Shown here piece by piece: positions 13,801 through 28,800 of a stretch of DNA of 64,000 nucleotides. The stretch lies in NCBI GenBank assembly GCA_016785225.1, contig JAFBJZ010000888.1, positions 4,902,501 to 4,966,500 of the forward strand. Direction: 5' to 3'. The first letter of the stretch is position 1. Every line of letters starts with the position of its first letter. The notes beneath the pieces were generated by a model. It did not search any database and was not told where the DNA came from. It was given only the letters and a program-made list of their open reading frames with translations. The translations under genes were made by a program, and so were the position numbers. Origin of the DNA: Psettodes erumei (Eukaryota > Chordata > Actinopteri > Pleuronectiformes > Psettodidae).

Positions 13801-16800
13801 ACAACACAAATCCTGGCATCTCAGATAATAATGCTCCAAATCTAAGCATCCCATATGTGAAAGCCATATTATGGTGGAGTGTTTGCCTCAGTTTGCATCA
13901 AGTTGGCAGTTCAGACTTCTTCAGTATTCCCAGAAAGAAAGAAAACTGACAAAGTGAAAAATAATGTGGACACCCTTCCAGCAATAAGATATTTGAAAAA
14001 GTTCCCTGCATTGCTTGAAGTATAATAGATATTATTTTCTGACACTTGCTCTGAAAATTCCTTAAGCAAATGTATCCAACTGTGTTGCCCAGGACTTGAA
14101 CCCTGAAATATGCTGTACATAGGTACTTTGTCTCAGCAAGCTCTTTTACTCAACCGTCAGTAACATGCAGTATATCAAAATACTGGTTTCTTTCTAATGC
14201 CTGGTTGATGAATGACTGATTCATCCGTTGCTGTTTCTAAATGAGAGCTTTTGTCACACTGTCGCAGCTAATGCACTCGCACATACACTGTGTGTAGATG
14301 TAGGTGTTTATTAAAGGCAGGCAACAGCGTTTCCTTTTGCATTCGCTGTGTCAGCCTCCCTTTACCCCAGACCACCTCCCAGTAAATGCTGCTGTTATTG
14401 TTAGAGACAGCCAACACTTCATACATTCGGCTGCTAGGACGAATAACCTGACATTAGGCAAAAGGATTGAAAGGCGCTCTCATATACTGTACAGATCATT
14501 TCCTTTCAATCTAGCCGAATAGTCTGCGCTCGTGTGTCTTAATGCTCTATACCCAAATGGCCTTATCCAACTTTCTGACCTTACAATGATTTACTGAATC
14601 AAAAGTACAAAAAAAAATCACTTTTGAATATTTGGAGTCACCCTGTGTTTACTTTCAGTGATGTCTTTATTTCACAATTGTGCATGTCTTAATTATAGCT
14701 GTACATTTTGATGCTGGTGAATTACTAGGGCTATGATGTGCAAAGTCATCTAAACAGAGAGAGACCCCCGGTCTTTACATACAGTCCTAAGCAATCCTAA
14801 AGCCAACAGAGCAAATTTGCTCATGCCAACTCATTTTACAATGCAAGGCACAGCAAAAAGGAGATGGTTCAGCATATGTTTGAGAAACGGCGAGCTTGAA
14901 ACAAAAAGCTGCGGATGGAGGGTTCTTTTCCATTTAAGGACGGTGTTAGCCTCTGTTGCCAGGGGCCAGAAACATCACTCCTTTTCAGGCCTGGGCACAG
15001 CGTGAGCACTCCTGGGCACTCTCACTCGTCTAAATCCGGCCCGGCTCCTGTATGTGGGCAGATGGTCCTTTGATCTTATTTCCTCAGAGATCCTGCCCTT
15101 TCTGCTCATCACCAATTGTTTCGCACTAAACACACAGCAACAAAAAATCTATCCCCAATCCACTGTCTACCCCCCACTGCCTCACCAACACCTCAGTCTC
15201 TCATCCAGTCACCTTCCTTTGTTACTGTTTCCTTCTCCCTTTCAACATTTTTTCGGTTCCCAACTTCCAGAGTCCACTGTGGTCGTTAAATGTTTGATTG
15301 TGTACAGTATGACTGACAGAAATAAAGAGCAAATAGAAGAGGCAAAAGAGAAAGAGCAGCTTCCCATACACACACTGAGTTTGATAATGAAGCTATGTTG
15401 AAAAGTTTGACTCATATAAAACATCATTACTAAACTGTGGAATTATCAGATATAAGTATATTAGCGGGACAGCGTTGTCAACTTTCATTTAATTAAAAGT
15501 GGTCAGTGCAGTGTTTACCCTGGAGGCCCAGCAGCTTTTCTTTAGTTTGTCTCCCCATTATTCATTATTGTCATTGAGAAAAGGAAGGTTCATATGGCTT
15601 GGTGAAAGAAATCCTGTAATATCTCAGTAGTAACGATACAGTTACTGTGAGGATTACATAATGTCTGCTGTTCAACGATACATGTGTGTTTATCCGGGGT
15701 CACTGTGCCATTTGCTTAAAGGCAACAACAGAGCGTGAAAACAATGAAAGCTGTAAGTGCATACAAGTGTAGGGATGGTAAGACAAAGAGACTGAAAGAC
15801 GGACACAAAGAATTAGAAAGAATCAACTCCACGCTTAAAGACAGCGGGATGGAGAATTAATGGCATCTCTAATTATGAGCTGCTGCCGCCCCTCGCCAGA
15901 GCCCGTTTCGATTCCTTCCATCTAAACTGTCTCTGGACGTTCATTAAAGCAGGCAGTGAGACAGCAAACAGGGACAGTGTGGCAACATGAGAATATGGTC
16001 TATTGATGCACTGTCATTCATGTTGCCAGCCACTGTCCAACAGGCTTTTTAAACGAGCTCCATGTCTGGTCGTGTGAGTGGACTAAACGCTCGTCTCTGC
16101 AGTGCCTTCACAAATTCAGAATAATTCACATCTGAAAATTTGACTTGCCCATTTGCCTGTGGCAAAATGGTTCAGTCCAACTGGGTGCTAAGTTCTTCTC
16201 CACAGGTAGAGCTGATATGAAAAGAACTTGTTAGTGTTTTCATCCAGTTCCTGCCAGAAATCCTTACATTAAATTCCCAGGTGTTTACAGGCAACCATTT
16301 TAATAGCATTTCAGTTACGACTGCGAAGCTCCATATTCAGTATTCACTGATTTCAGACCATGATGTGAAGATCTTTACATATGGTAGTGTAGACTTTCAT
16401 CTTTAATTCAAAGGGGCAAACAAAAATATTACATTAAGGAATTACAGCCATTTTCATACCACTCTTATTTTTCTTATAGTTTGTTAGTTTGTCCAATTTC
16501 TTTTGGGCCTCTGAGAATGGAGGGACACTTTATACAAATGGCTGTAATTCCTAAACGGTTGATGTGATATTTCTATTAAACTCCTTGAATTAAAGCTAAA
16601 AGTCTACGTTTCAATTAAATCTTCATGGCTTCGTTTCAAATCCACTGTGGTGGTGTACGGAGGCAAAAGGAAGAAAACTGTGTCACTGTCCATATACTTA
16701 GCATTCTTGCTGGTGCTATGGTACCATATTGCTCATCGTCATTCTCTAAAATCTGAAATTGCAGGCAGATGGGCACTGTAATGAAATAACTCCCAGAAAT

Positions 16801-19800
16801 ATGCAAGAGGCTGTATGAATTGCATCCGTGCACCCGCAACAGATTCTTTTTTTACTCTTCCTCATCCCTATCAATGTTCGGCATGACTTGTGGCTGAGCA
16901 AATGGGGGACTTACTGTAGACATAGTCACTGCCTTTGCATTAACACAGGGATTATTACAAAGGAAAAACTTGAGGTAGTGTAGAAAATTATACATGAGTT
17001 CCTTCCCTTCTCTCCTTGGGGGTGAATATTTCTAAGTAGAAAGACAAGTGTTGTATATCTGATCAAAGTCAAGGGGAGAGAGACTTAATCCCTCCTCAAG
17101 TAGCATTAGATTGCTGATGCTGGGGATGTAAATGAGCTCAGCTGAAGCAGTCCTAATCCTCCCCACCATCTTTTTTTTTTTTTCAACACTGCCACCGTTT
17201 TTAAAAGAGACGGATACTACTTTGCCTTTAAATCCAGCGCACGCTCTAATGATTCGCTAAGAAACACATTGCCCAGTATTCAGTCTCCTCTTTTATGTAA
17301 CTAAACCTTGCTGGCACACTGTACCTCAAACGCTGCCATACACCCCAGTGGAACGCTGCGCGTGAATATATGGAGCCTGTGAGGCATTATCCAGCTGAAG
17401 CCATTTAAAATTCTCAAGCTGCAGAGTGTTTTTTGAGCCTCAGACAGCAGATTGCTGGTGCATGATTTACAGTGCCACGCATGGATGCTTCTCAAAGAAA
17501 CAGCTACCTGTCTCAGTACAATGATGAATGGCTCCCAAGCATCTAACTAATTTCCCTATGCAATATAATTGACTACAACTGTAGAGGCATTAATGAGTTA
17601 TAAGTGAGGTTATTATCATAAAATGTGCTGAAATACTGGTGATTAATCCGTTGCACACAAACCAGAGCATGACTTGGTGCTTGCAGACAGGGGATGGTTA
17701 CCACTGCTGTGTCCACTGTTTCAGCCTGCATACAGCAGCACCTTTGTACCTTGTCTTGCTGCTACCACCTGAGTTAAATGATGTTCAGTGAAGATCACTG
17801 AGAGGAGGCCTGTTATCGTGGAACAACCTTTTGAGAAACCCCAAAAACGAGCTGCTTACCAGCCACGACAGTGGGGCTGGAGTTGTTTTGACCTTGTGAG
17901 CCTGTGTGTTTGTATGTGTGTGCCATCATGGCAAAATGCGTTTTCTGGAACTGTGTGGAGTAGTTGGGAGAAACTGAAGGTTGAGTTCAAAGATGGGTAG
18001 GGTCTGACCCATGTAATAATGCAGTCATGACAACTGAGCACATGTTGAAAGACATCACGACATCATGCATTTCGTTGCTGTCATTCTTATTTGTTCTCCA
18101 TGTTCTGGAGTATAAAGATCTGAGAAAAAAGGCCTCTTATTTTTGTCTACCTTTTTCTTTCTTTTTTCTTTCCCCCATATAGATATACACTATGTTATGT
18201 GAGTGGTATCGCTTGCTGGGGTGGTAACGTTGTGGCCAATGTTCCGTCCAGTGAAAACCTGGAACATAAACAGTGCTGTGATGACAGCATGGTGATTGTG
18301 TTTGCTTGTCTGCTTGCCTCTCAAGGCCTATCTCTATTAACTCTTATCTACAGTGTAGTCTCTCTGCTGTGCGTTGATATTTGATTCGATTTGATTTATA
18401 TATCAAGTTTCATCATATGCTCTACCTGAACCCGAGCAGATGCCATGCAGATTCTTGGATAGTTGTGTGAGTTTTATTCCTTTCACGTTGAACGATCCGA
18501 CCATATGGACGGCATCGTACTGCAAGTACATGCCATTCAGTTACAGCTTCCAGACCGCTGATGGAGAAAGAGCTTCCATCTGAAAGACCTTAGGATGTGC
18601 AACATATTTGATCTTTTCCTTTTTACTATATTTTCCCCTTGACCATTGCAAATTGAGCTTGTATGATATGCTTTTTTGGTGGTAATGACTTTTTTTGTAT
18701 TCTTTGCCAGCTGTTGAAAACTCAGATCATGAGCTGTTTCTTGTTTGCCTAGAAAAAGTGAAGTAAAATGACCCAGTGTCCAAGCAAGGATCAATAAAGT
18801 TTGGTCTCATCCTTCAGATTGGATACAGATGTTGATGTCATTGTGCAGTAAAATGTATCATAAATACATTTAGTTAATTTTGTTGGGTTTCAATTGCTTA
18901 TTTTATTTGGCTATCAAATACAAATCAGTGTTGCAGTGTTCTGAGTGACCATAATTTGAATATCCTTAAAGTCAGTACTCTAACCCATGTTTCTACTGAG
19001 CTTAGGCTTCTAATTTTCACTTCATTATCATACTAATATATTTACTCATTTACAACAGTTATGTTTGATAGCAACAAACTATCTGCTTTGCATAACAAAA
19101 GTTGAGTGTGTGTTGAGTGTGACAGCGATATCACCACCACTGTACACTCTGTTGCCAGTTAATGAGGCACACTCTGCTAAAACTAATTAGCTAACTACAC
19201 TCATGAAGGTTCTAATATTCAATTTCTTATCTCATGAATTTAGGATTTTTTTTTATTAATGTTGAGCTTCTCTCTCTGTTGTGTGACACTGCCAACGCAT
19301 TTGGTTAGTTTATATGTCACCGGTTTGATGGAGATAAAGTAAAAAAAGTAAAAAAAAAAAAAAAAAGAACAGCTGAAAGAATTTTATTTCAATGTAGATG
19401 CTGTGGAAGAAGAACAAGAATGAAACATTGTTTTATGATTGAATTGTATATTCAGTATTTACATATACATATATACAGAATTTTAGATTGAAGCAACTAC
19501 TGATAACTACTGATAACCAGTGAACTAGTGTTTTAAAATCAGCATTCATCGTGTAATCATCAAGCTGAGATTCAGCTTTGGTGCATGTGGAGTATAAGCC
19601 ATTTTATTTTTTAACCTGGTACCATGACGCAATCAGCAGGGATTGACTTTCAGGATTTTGAAAAGGCTGAAAATGAGACTTGCGTTTAACCCCTGAATGA
19701 GTTGCAGGAGCTCAGGAGATGCACTTATGGGTCCTCAGCAGCTGATATTTACAACCATTTCCACAGAAAATGACAAGAGATTGAAGAACCACTTACAGAT

Positions 19801-22800
19801 GAGGACTGGGAGGATGTTTGTGTTTATGGTTGCCTGCAGAATTTCTTCTCTTTTCTTCTTCCCCTTTAGGTTCTTGTGGAATTCCAGTCTTTCTTTCATT
19901 CTTTTCCATACCACTTTATCTTTTTTGTCTCACTCTTTACTCTCTTTACACTCTTCACTTTATCTTTTTTGTCTCACTCTTTATTTGCTCTCCTTGTCTC
20001 TTTCCCTTCTACTGACACTTTTTAAAAAAATCTTCTGTCCTACACTGGCCCCACTTCTCATTATCTCACACTTCTCTACCGCTTTTTTCTTGCTCCCTTT
20101 GCCTTGATGGCCAGGAGGACACTTGCTGCTGCCCTCCTATCTGTCATGAAGTTAAAGAGTAATATTGCTCCTCTGCGGGCACTTTAATATCAGTTTAACT
20201 TCAGCCAATAGCCAATTGCTCTGGAGATCAACTGGGCACTCTTTGGAATGTCATCTTATGCATTGATGGGATATAATTTGTCACTCAAGATAAGATTTTT
20301 TTCATGGTGGAGAGTAAGATGATTTAAACGAAAAGGAAATCTTGAATCCACATGATTTGGCTGTTACAAGGCTGCAGGCGTTCAACAAATGAGTATCTGT
20401 CCTTGATATGAATCATGTATGTGTGGACCATCATGCCTCATACAGTATCATTTTGCCATTTCTGCCCTTCCTATAAAGACTTTGATCAATTGCTGTGCTT
20501 CTTCTTATGTGTCAAAGGACATGGATCGAGCTAACTAGCAGCCCCCACTCTCACATCTTCTTCCTCTTTTGCTTCATCGTCTTATGAATTTCATACATCT
20601 GCTTCCTCGTTCCTTGACCAATCATGTAACGCAGCATTCAGGAATGTTCTAAGGCTGGCAGCTCTGACAGCCCTGTGTGGAGCGCTGAGCCATCAAAGGT
20701 TTCAACTGGCACAGCTGAGTGTCACATATTAGTCTTAAATGATGTGAAAACTGTGAAAGCCCTGCCATCATTAGAATTCTTAAGGGAAAAAAATGAATAC
20801 AGTCATAGAGGGGAGGCTGGTGAGTAATAGTAGAAAGACCTGGGAGGGCTCGGAAAAGAGGAATGGAGAGAGCATTGGAGAGATATTAGAAAGGGTGGGG
20901 GAGAGAAGGGAAAGGGACGTGGAGTGAAAGAGAGCGAGCCACTGTTATGGTAGAGTGCATTAACATTCAGCTTACGTGCCGTGCTCCACACACTGGAAGA
21001 AATATACAATTTCACAGCATTATAAGCCCTGTTTATCACCATTTGTTTGTTTCCTGAAACATGAGGGGGCTCTGAGGACATAATGATGAATTACTGACTC
21101 TTGGATGGAGGGAGGCAACAAGATGGGGGAAAGAAGGAAAATGCACAAAAGAGAGAGTAAGGGCTTTTCCTCCCACATAGAAACTGCACCGTAGTCAACT
21201 GGGACAAAATTAGTACACAGTTAATTGGTGAATAGTTCTGCCCATTTTCACTCATATGAATGCTTCATGGTTCCCACCCTTTAAATCTTACATTTCATGC
21301 TGTTATCTATCCCCAAATTGTGCTAGAATTAGCTGTGTATTCTGGATCCTGGGTTTTAAATGGCTGCTGTTGGAGAACAGGGCGGCTGATGGATATTATG
21401 TTTCTTTTATGTTTTGCGTCTTATTAAAATACAACTAATTAATAATAAAAAAACAACTGAGACACAAAATTGATTCAACAGTTAATACCTCAACAGAGAA
21501 AAATATTTGAAAATTAAAATATGCATTGACTCTTTGCCCTGCACTCTACTTATTTAAAAAAAACCCTCAAAATGTAATAAATTCTTAACAAAAAACAACC
21601 TTTACTTCATTGTCTGCAGACTTTTTTTTTATCGACCCTGTGAGCACAGGCATCGGTCTATCACTGGACCCGATTGGATGTGTGAAAAAACACAGTGAAG
21701 TGTTTAAATGGGCTGTGCAGCTCTAGCGTTGGCTTCCACATTGGTCTTTCTCTGGTTTGCATTTATCTGAGGGGACAAGTACAGATGTTTTATGCCTGCA
21801 GCCACTTTTGTTGAACTTTGAATAACAGCTCTGAAATAACCCAGAGACTGTGTGTCTGTTCTCCCCACACCCTCCCACCCTACTCTTCTCTTTGGTGACT
21901 GACAGCGGAGGACACGTGTGGTGGCACCCTGAGGGGCTCCAGCGGGCTCATCTCCAGCTTCGATTTCCCTAGTGGTGACTCCCCTGGCGCCGGTGGAGGT
22001 GGAGGGGCTGGAGGCCTGGGCAGCAGTGGGGAGTGTAAGTGGACCATCCTGGCAGATCCGGGGGACACCATCTCCCTGGTGTTCACTGAATTTCAGATGG
22101 AGGAGAAGTCGGATTATCTGGAAATAGAGGGATCTGAACCGCCAACAATCTGGTGAGTTGAGCCTTGAGAAGGCAGAAGAGTAGTGTTTGAATTGCATCG
22201 GATGAGTGTTAAATTGTTACTTACATTTTTTAGTCCAGTCAGTGGTATGTGTGTATTGCACAGGGTTGAAGAGGTGTTAACAAAAAGGCGTTTGTGCTTG
22301 CTGTGGTGAGTGTGCAGGTTTGGTTTCCACAAATATTTGGCTTATATCATTTTAGAAAACAGGGCCCCCAAAAATAATACAGGCTAAAAAGTTTTGAATT
22401 CCTGAGATGTCACAATTAATGTGTCATGTTTCATTTGGCTTTTATAGGCCCACAGCTGCATTCCAAACCCAGACCAGACTCTATAAGCTGAACAGCGAGC
22501 TGTAGGATGGGAAAACAGCAATTGAAAAATTTAAAAAGCAATAATAAAATGACATTTGGTTCAGTAATGTAAACAATCGACCTCGCTGAGTAATGTATAT
22601 GGACTATTAAGACGGGACCATATAGAATCAGAGCAAAAACAAATGGTAATAGACACTCAGAGAGAATAAATAAGTATTGTCTCTAGATTTACAAGAGAGT
22701 TGGCAGCTCTGAATTTATTTCAAAGAAGGAGGGCATATTGCCTTAGGATTCTGTCTTAGTTCTTTGGATAACGAGGAGGCCTGCCCGCTGAGATCTAAAA

Positions 22801-25800
22801 GCATGCAAAAGAACAAAGGTTCGGTATGTACACTTGAGTGTGACCATGTTCTATAGGAGCAGCGCTTTAACATCAGCTGCGTTTATTAGAAGCTACAGTA
22901 AAGAGAGAGAAGCCAGTTCCCTGGGATGCAAATGTACCTTTTTTTTAATGAATTTTCATGGGCATTTATGTGCGGGCTAAATTTTAAATGCCTTGAGGTT
23001 CTGATTTTATTAAACCAATTGCAGAGAAGGCAAATGATTCTCTGTTGCATAATTCAAGCTAAGGTGCATGTGAATTATAAATCTTTGACAGAGTTTTGTT
23101 TAAAAAGCAGCTTTTAGACTCTTTAGTTTATAGCTTTCGGCACAGGCTTGATGAAGAAGTCACTCCCTACTGATACAGGGAAATATGAAATGACCCCTGA
23201 CCTTGAAGCTAAGGTTATCATTCTCTTCTATGTCATGAGTGAAAGGGAGCATCCACCAGGTTTATGTGATTCTGTCAGGCATTAATTATAATTGGCTGAA
23301 AGAAGCGTGAATCAGTCACTGAGCCACAAGCTTTGTTGTCCCTGAGCGTTGTCATCCGGAGTCAGAGGGAGCGAGAGAGGCCCACACTGTCAGAAGGAGA
23401 GGTGCTCTGAGTGTGGCCATGACTGCTAAGTATTGTATGTTGACGTAGCTAAAGAGAGTGTGACAGGGGGCTGATATGGAATGACACTGATGTGCTCTGA
23501 CAGCCCATCAGGTAACCTCTTCTCTTGGGTAGAATGGCTCCAAAATTAACTCTTTCACAAACAGAAATGCTGCTCTCTGGCATACGTGTTGTATTTTATC
23601 TTATATCAGCTGCTGTCCCTTATAACGAAGGCTTTAAGTTGTTGAATGTTTACTCATATTTCATCACTCTTCATTTGGCTTCGGATCAGAAAGCAAACAA
23701 AGAGATATCTGCATCTGACATCTACTGTTCACATATAATAAAACCTAGGGACAAAAAACCAAGATATTCTGTTACTTCTTTGCAACTTCAAAATAAAAGC
23801 ATGGATATACATAAATCAAATTAAATGACATTATTGAGTTTTCTTTTACCCCAGATTTCAGCCTCCTATGAATTCCAGATTAGTGCCAGACTAATTTTGC
23901 AGCTGAAATTATCGCCTCATCACTGGCCTGTCAAATATGATTTTGTATTGGTAAATGTTTTCTGGTATACCCCAAGATGAAAACTTTTTCCACAGATCAT
24001 AAAATACACAAAACAATGTTGTGACAGTCTTTGTTTTTTTGCATAGTCATATTGGTGCACAGAATCCACATAGAAATATACATTATAATAGTATATGTTT
24101 ATTCTCTTTCAAATAGATATTATATCCAGATATATTAGCATTTTTGTGTATATTTATCACTGAAATGCTTTGAAACACCAAATGTCAGAGGTTGTCTGAC
24201 AGAGTTCTTATTTAAAGCCCCACAGTCCAAGTGGGACCCAGTGAGCTTGAGTACAGAGTGGGCACAGTTTTAGAGATATGACTTCAAGTCGGCCAGGTAA
24301 ACAAACAGACAAGCAAACAGACACGATTCAGATCTAGCGGTTCTCTCATGCTCATAAAATTCATTGCTCTCCCTCCCCCTCATTTTATGAGTGTCTACAA
24401 CAGCGTACAAGGCCATCGGACAGCTCGGGTTTCAAGCATCCTAACATATAGCAGCAGCTGCAGGCGGAGACAAGCAAACTGTCAATTTACCCTTGAGGTT
24501 TAGAGCTGCTTAACAATGATTGACAGCCTGCAACCTCATAGTCAGCCAGATGTAACATCTCTTCTAAGCCCTTTTTCAGGCAAACAGACATAAAGCGTGA
24601 CCCAGTATAACATGTTATCCCATCTTTCAACCTGTGGTAATACATGTTGTTATTGAAAGGTAGTGAAAGGCAGGAATAAAAACTGACAATTTGGGAACTT
24701 TGATCAATGACAGATTAATTACAGTAACTTCAGTACTGGATAATAAGAGTTACAAAATAATTCATATGTCAGTACAATGCACAAATTGATTCTTAACATA
24801 ATGAGATGAACAAACATATTTCACAGACGCATGGGTGACAAAATCCTGAAAAAAATAGTTATCTAACAAATGTGGAAGGGCTCACTAAAATGTTTCATTG
24901 TTCACGGTCAGTTTGCGCTTGTGGAGACAATTTGTATTTTGGTATTTCTACATGTCCCAAGTGAACACAGCTGTCTTGTAAGCCTCGGTGCTTCAATGTG
25001 GCTTTGTCAACCCACGAATGAAGCTGTTTTATGTTGGTTTTTCCATCAAGTTGGCATCTGTAGATGTGATTATACATAAATATTTAATTTATTCTGACAA
25101 ATGTGACAGTTGTTACAAAATGGAAAACATCGTAACATTTTATCTGCCCAATTATGCCAAGCAGTTTCCTGAAAGTGAATGAGGGACTATTAGATACTAA
25201 AAACCAGAGTCCACACAAATCCAGGTCTATAGGGCAAGGAAACATATTTTGCTGACACTGCCCAGCAGCTTTTATCCTTTCATCAATTGACGATTTCTAT
25301 CAGATCTCTGCAAATGAGTTTATTGATCCCATCATTGTCATGCTGAGGAAGGTTGATGAGAGGCTTCACATCAATCACTATGAAAATAGACCAAAAAACC
25401 CCAACTTTGTTTCCTTTGACAGAAGAAGTCCGGCTAGACCAAGGAAAACAGTTCTCTGTTATTCTTCTGACCTTTAATATGACTGTACATCCCTGTACAC
25501 AAAGGGCAAAAACAACAAGCTGTGGATTACATGTCAGTCATGTTTTCAGATATGGACACAAAGCACAAAACCCAGGAGGCTTTTACGGATATTAGATACA
25601 CTGTTTTTGGTTATAGAGTATGAAATTTGATCAGAAAATTTTATATTTTATTTTTCCATAATTTTCCTTCTTGTCTTTCTACCTTTCTGTCATCCAGTGT
25701 CTTCAGATTTTTCTGATTACCGACAGTAACATCGATTCGGCATGTTGTAAACATACCAAGAACGCTGGGAGTGTAGAATGGATTGCTACCGCTTTGAGCA

Positions 25801-28800
25801 ATCTGGCAATATTTTGCTTGGTTCACTGAATATGAACAGTTCCATTCCAACCGAGGTGCTAAATGGTTGTCAGAGGAACATTACAATATTCAAAGTAGGT
25901 TGAGAGCAAGAGGTGCCCTGCAGCTAAATTACCAACTTTGGTTAAATTACCATGTGTATTAGATTCAATTCCTTCTTTTTGGGATTTATTATTGATCTTC
26001 CCAGGCAAAATATTACCCATCAAAATGTCTCCAAAACCTATTTTCTACTGCAGTCAGAGTGGAAAGAATGCAGTGTTTAATTGAAGGAATGTGAATTAAC
26101 AATTGACCCAGGTATTTCACAAGGGCAATTAATGTAAGAGGCTACTGGGCGTACAGTGACTGGCTCCCAGTTTTCGGAAGCCAGCCGGCTGGCAGCCAGG
26201 CACCGGGCTGTATAAGTACATCTCCTCAACAGTCTCTGAAGAGGGACAGAGAGTAGCGACATCTTCCTCATTCCATTTAACATTCTTACAAATACTGCCT
26301 TGCCAAATTTGATAGAATACGAGTTGGAAGAAAAGACAAAGTCACCTGGCCCTCTCTTATTATTGATCGCTCATTATCTGGGGTGCACCTACATATAACC
26401 GGCCCCTCTGTGAAACTAAGCAGAGACACCAGAGATTTCAGCTCACCGCTGACCTCAAGGCCACATTTGGCAGCAGTACCTGCACATTGGGACTCATTAC
26501 ATTGGTATTTTGATGAGACACTGTGCTCCCTCCAACCCTCCATCCTATCAAATTAGCCACATTTTGTTTGGAGAACTTCTGGAGCACTTTCCAATGTGCC
26601 TGACCAACCTGTGTCAGAATTGACCAGTCCTTGAGACACCTAAGTTTGCTAAAACTTGGATGAAACCAAGCACATAAAAATACTGCACTCATGCCAAGAA
26701 GTAATCTCCGAAAAGCCATATTGCATATCTATGAGGGAACAAATAGACAGACTAAGTGAGTCTGCAGAGATAGAGTGGCAGTGCATTATGTGAGGAATCC
26801 ATTTTTCCAATTGGACTTTCTCATCTTTCGTCACTCAGTATGCACTGGGGGAGATAGAATAAGAAAACAGTAGACAGTGCTCACTTGTTCTTATCTGTTT
26901 TAAGGGGACTGGCAAGCCCACTTTTCACAAGTAATGTATTTGTTTCCATGACAGTTACATTGACGAGCACCAGTGACATGCACTCATATTTTGTGATGCA
27001 GCTCTGACTTATTTTGAGTAACCATTTGGCTGCAGTTCAACATTTCATCACAAAGCAGACATACAAGGACAACTTGAGAAACAAAATGGTGTGAAAGAAA
27101 TAGTATAAGATAGGTGTTTTTTTTTATTATCAGAAACCCAATGCACAGTCACGTACAACATTTCATATCTCTACCTGAGAAATCATGAAAAAGTCATCAA
27201 TTTCTCAGGTCCCATCTGATGCTGTAAGTCCTCATTCTCTGCCAGCCTCCAGCCTATGAGCACATTTGTGTTCGTTTGTGCATCTGCTCTTACTGGAAGC
27301 ACAGCAGCTGGGGGTGGGGGTGGTAAGGGAGTCTTTTTCTGCTGTGAAAACCAACCATCCCAGAAAGCCAGTCTGTATTTTATATATATATTTTTTACAC
27401 TTTGTACTTGGATGTAGGAAGATTTTGCTTGCAGACTGTTATGGTTTAAATTAATAGCAGGGTTTACCGCACATTGATTCAAATGTATTCATCAAGTAAG
27501 TCCCCTGTAAGCTGTCATTTAGGCTTTATTTACTGTTGGTGGTGCCTCGTGCTTCACTTGCCCTGCCATACTTTGCCGTTGTGACAACAGTATCTGCACC
27601 TTCGCTGGCTTTAAAATTGTAACATCACTCCTGTTGCTGCCTGCAGCATCTGACCACCTTCCTGATGGGTACAGCTTTATTGTCACTATCCATTTTCTGA
27701 AAGATTTCTTGCAGAATTCTTGTGATAATTTGCAGCTTTTACTGCAGGAAATATGTTGGCAGTAGCCTCTAAATAGTTCAGCTACTTGACAGCTGCTCTT
27801 TTTCATTCTGCCCATGTATTGTGTCATTAGTATTTTATCAAAGACACAATGAGAGAAAAGGTCAACTTTTGTGTGAAAATCAATTACCTTTTAACTTCCC
27901 CTCCCCCAGGAGCTGCCATCATTTCCCCTTGTGATGGATAATTTGGAGTAAAAAAGATCAGTATTCAAAAATCACATTATTTTTCGAATCAATTAAAAAT
28001 AAAAAAAGGCAACAGCCTTTAATTTGTCTGATAGATGTGTTTTAGTCTCTGAGCTAATAAAGTTAAAGGTAATATGTAATAAAAATGATGAGAAATCAAA
28101 TGTCATGCAGACTTAGAAGTGCATTTCTTATATCTAGAATGGCCACCAAGGGAAATAATTTCTCTCAATCACTCTCTTCCTGGCTCCACAGTAAATGCCA
28201 AATAATGCTACAGGAATTACAAACAATGACAGACCTTAAACACAACTGCACACATGCACATGAGCTAGATCTTTTATCCTCTGAGCCAATTTGAGAACGT
28301 AGCATTCAGCTGCACCATGGGGTTTTTTTCAGCCTTCCCCAAGCCTGTGTTTAAGAGCTAGAATGGCATTGTGTGCTATTGACTGGGGTATGACAGGGTG
28401 CGGTGCAGGGATTGCCAGGCAGTAGAAAAAAGCCAGAGCTGGTTAGCCAGACAAATGAGAAGGCCCCTGACAGCTTTAAATCTGGAGCTACAATTATAGA
28501 GAGTCCCTGATGCTATGCTCTGTTCAGCGTGTGCCCGTAACATCAGGACCACAGACAGGAAGACAGATCTGGTCTGAAAACACAAAAACTTTGTGTCAAG
28601 CAGGCAAGTTGTGACAGAAACAACCTAATTTATAATGGTGCATGTTTGCACATATCGGTAAAACACACAGGATTTTGTTTTTTCTTTTGATGTTGCATGA
28701 GCACATTATCTACAGCAACATCCCTGTGTATGAGCAGAATGTTTGCATCTTGTGCTGCTGCCTATATAGGCACGTATTATTATCTCGATAGTGTGTCTTT

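Larger units (their letters stand above)
12688..21905 (+). other. csmd3: Intron between Sushi1 and CUB2 (9.2 kb)
   Basis: This is the largest intron in the window, phase 1. It holds a palindromic Tc1-type relic (about 16355-16705), a probable dispersed repeat with an A-run (about 19139-19370), a pyrimidine-rich tract with a 28-bp direct repeat (19845-20105) and a purine-rich tract (20812-20940). I see no coding exon in it. Confidence 0.85.

Noticed and set aside
21704..22198. Minus-strand open frame opposite CUB2 exon 3
   Set aside because: It is the antisense shadow of a GC-rich exon; the plus strand has splice sites, correct phases and a clear CUB domain.
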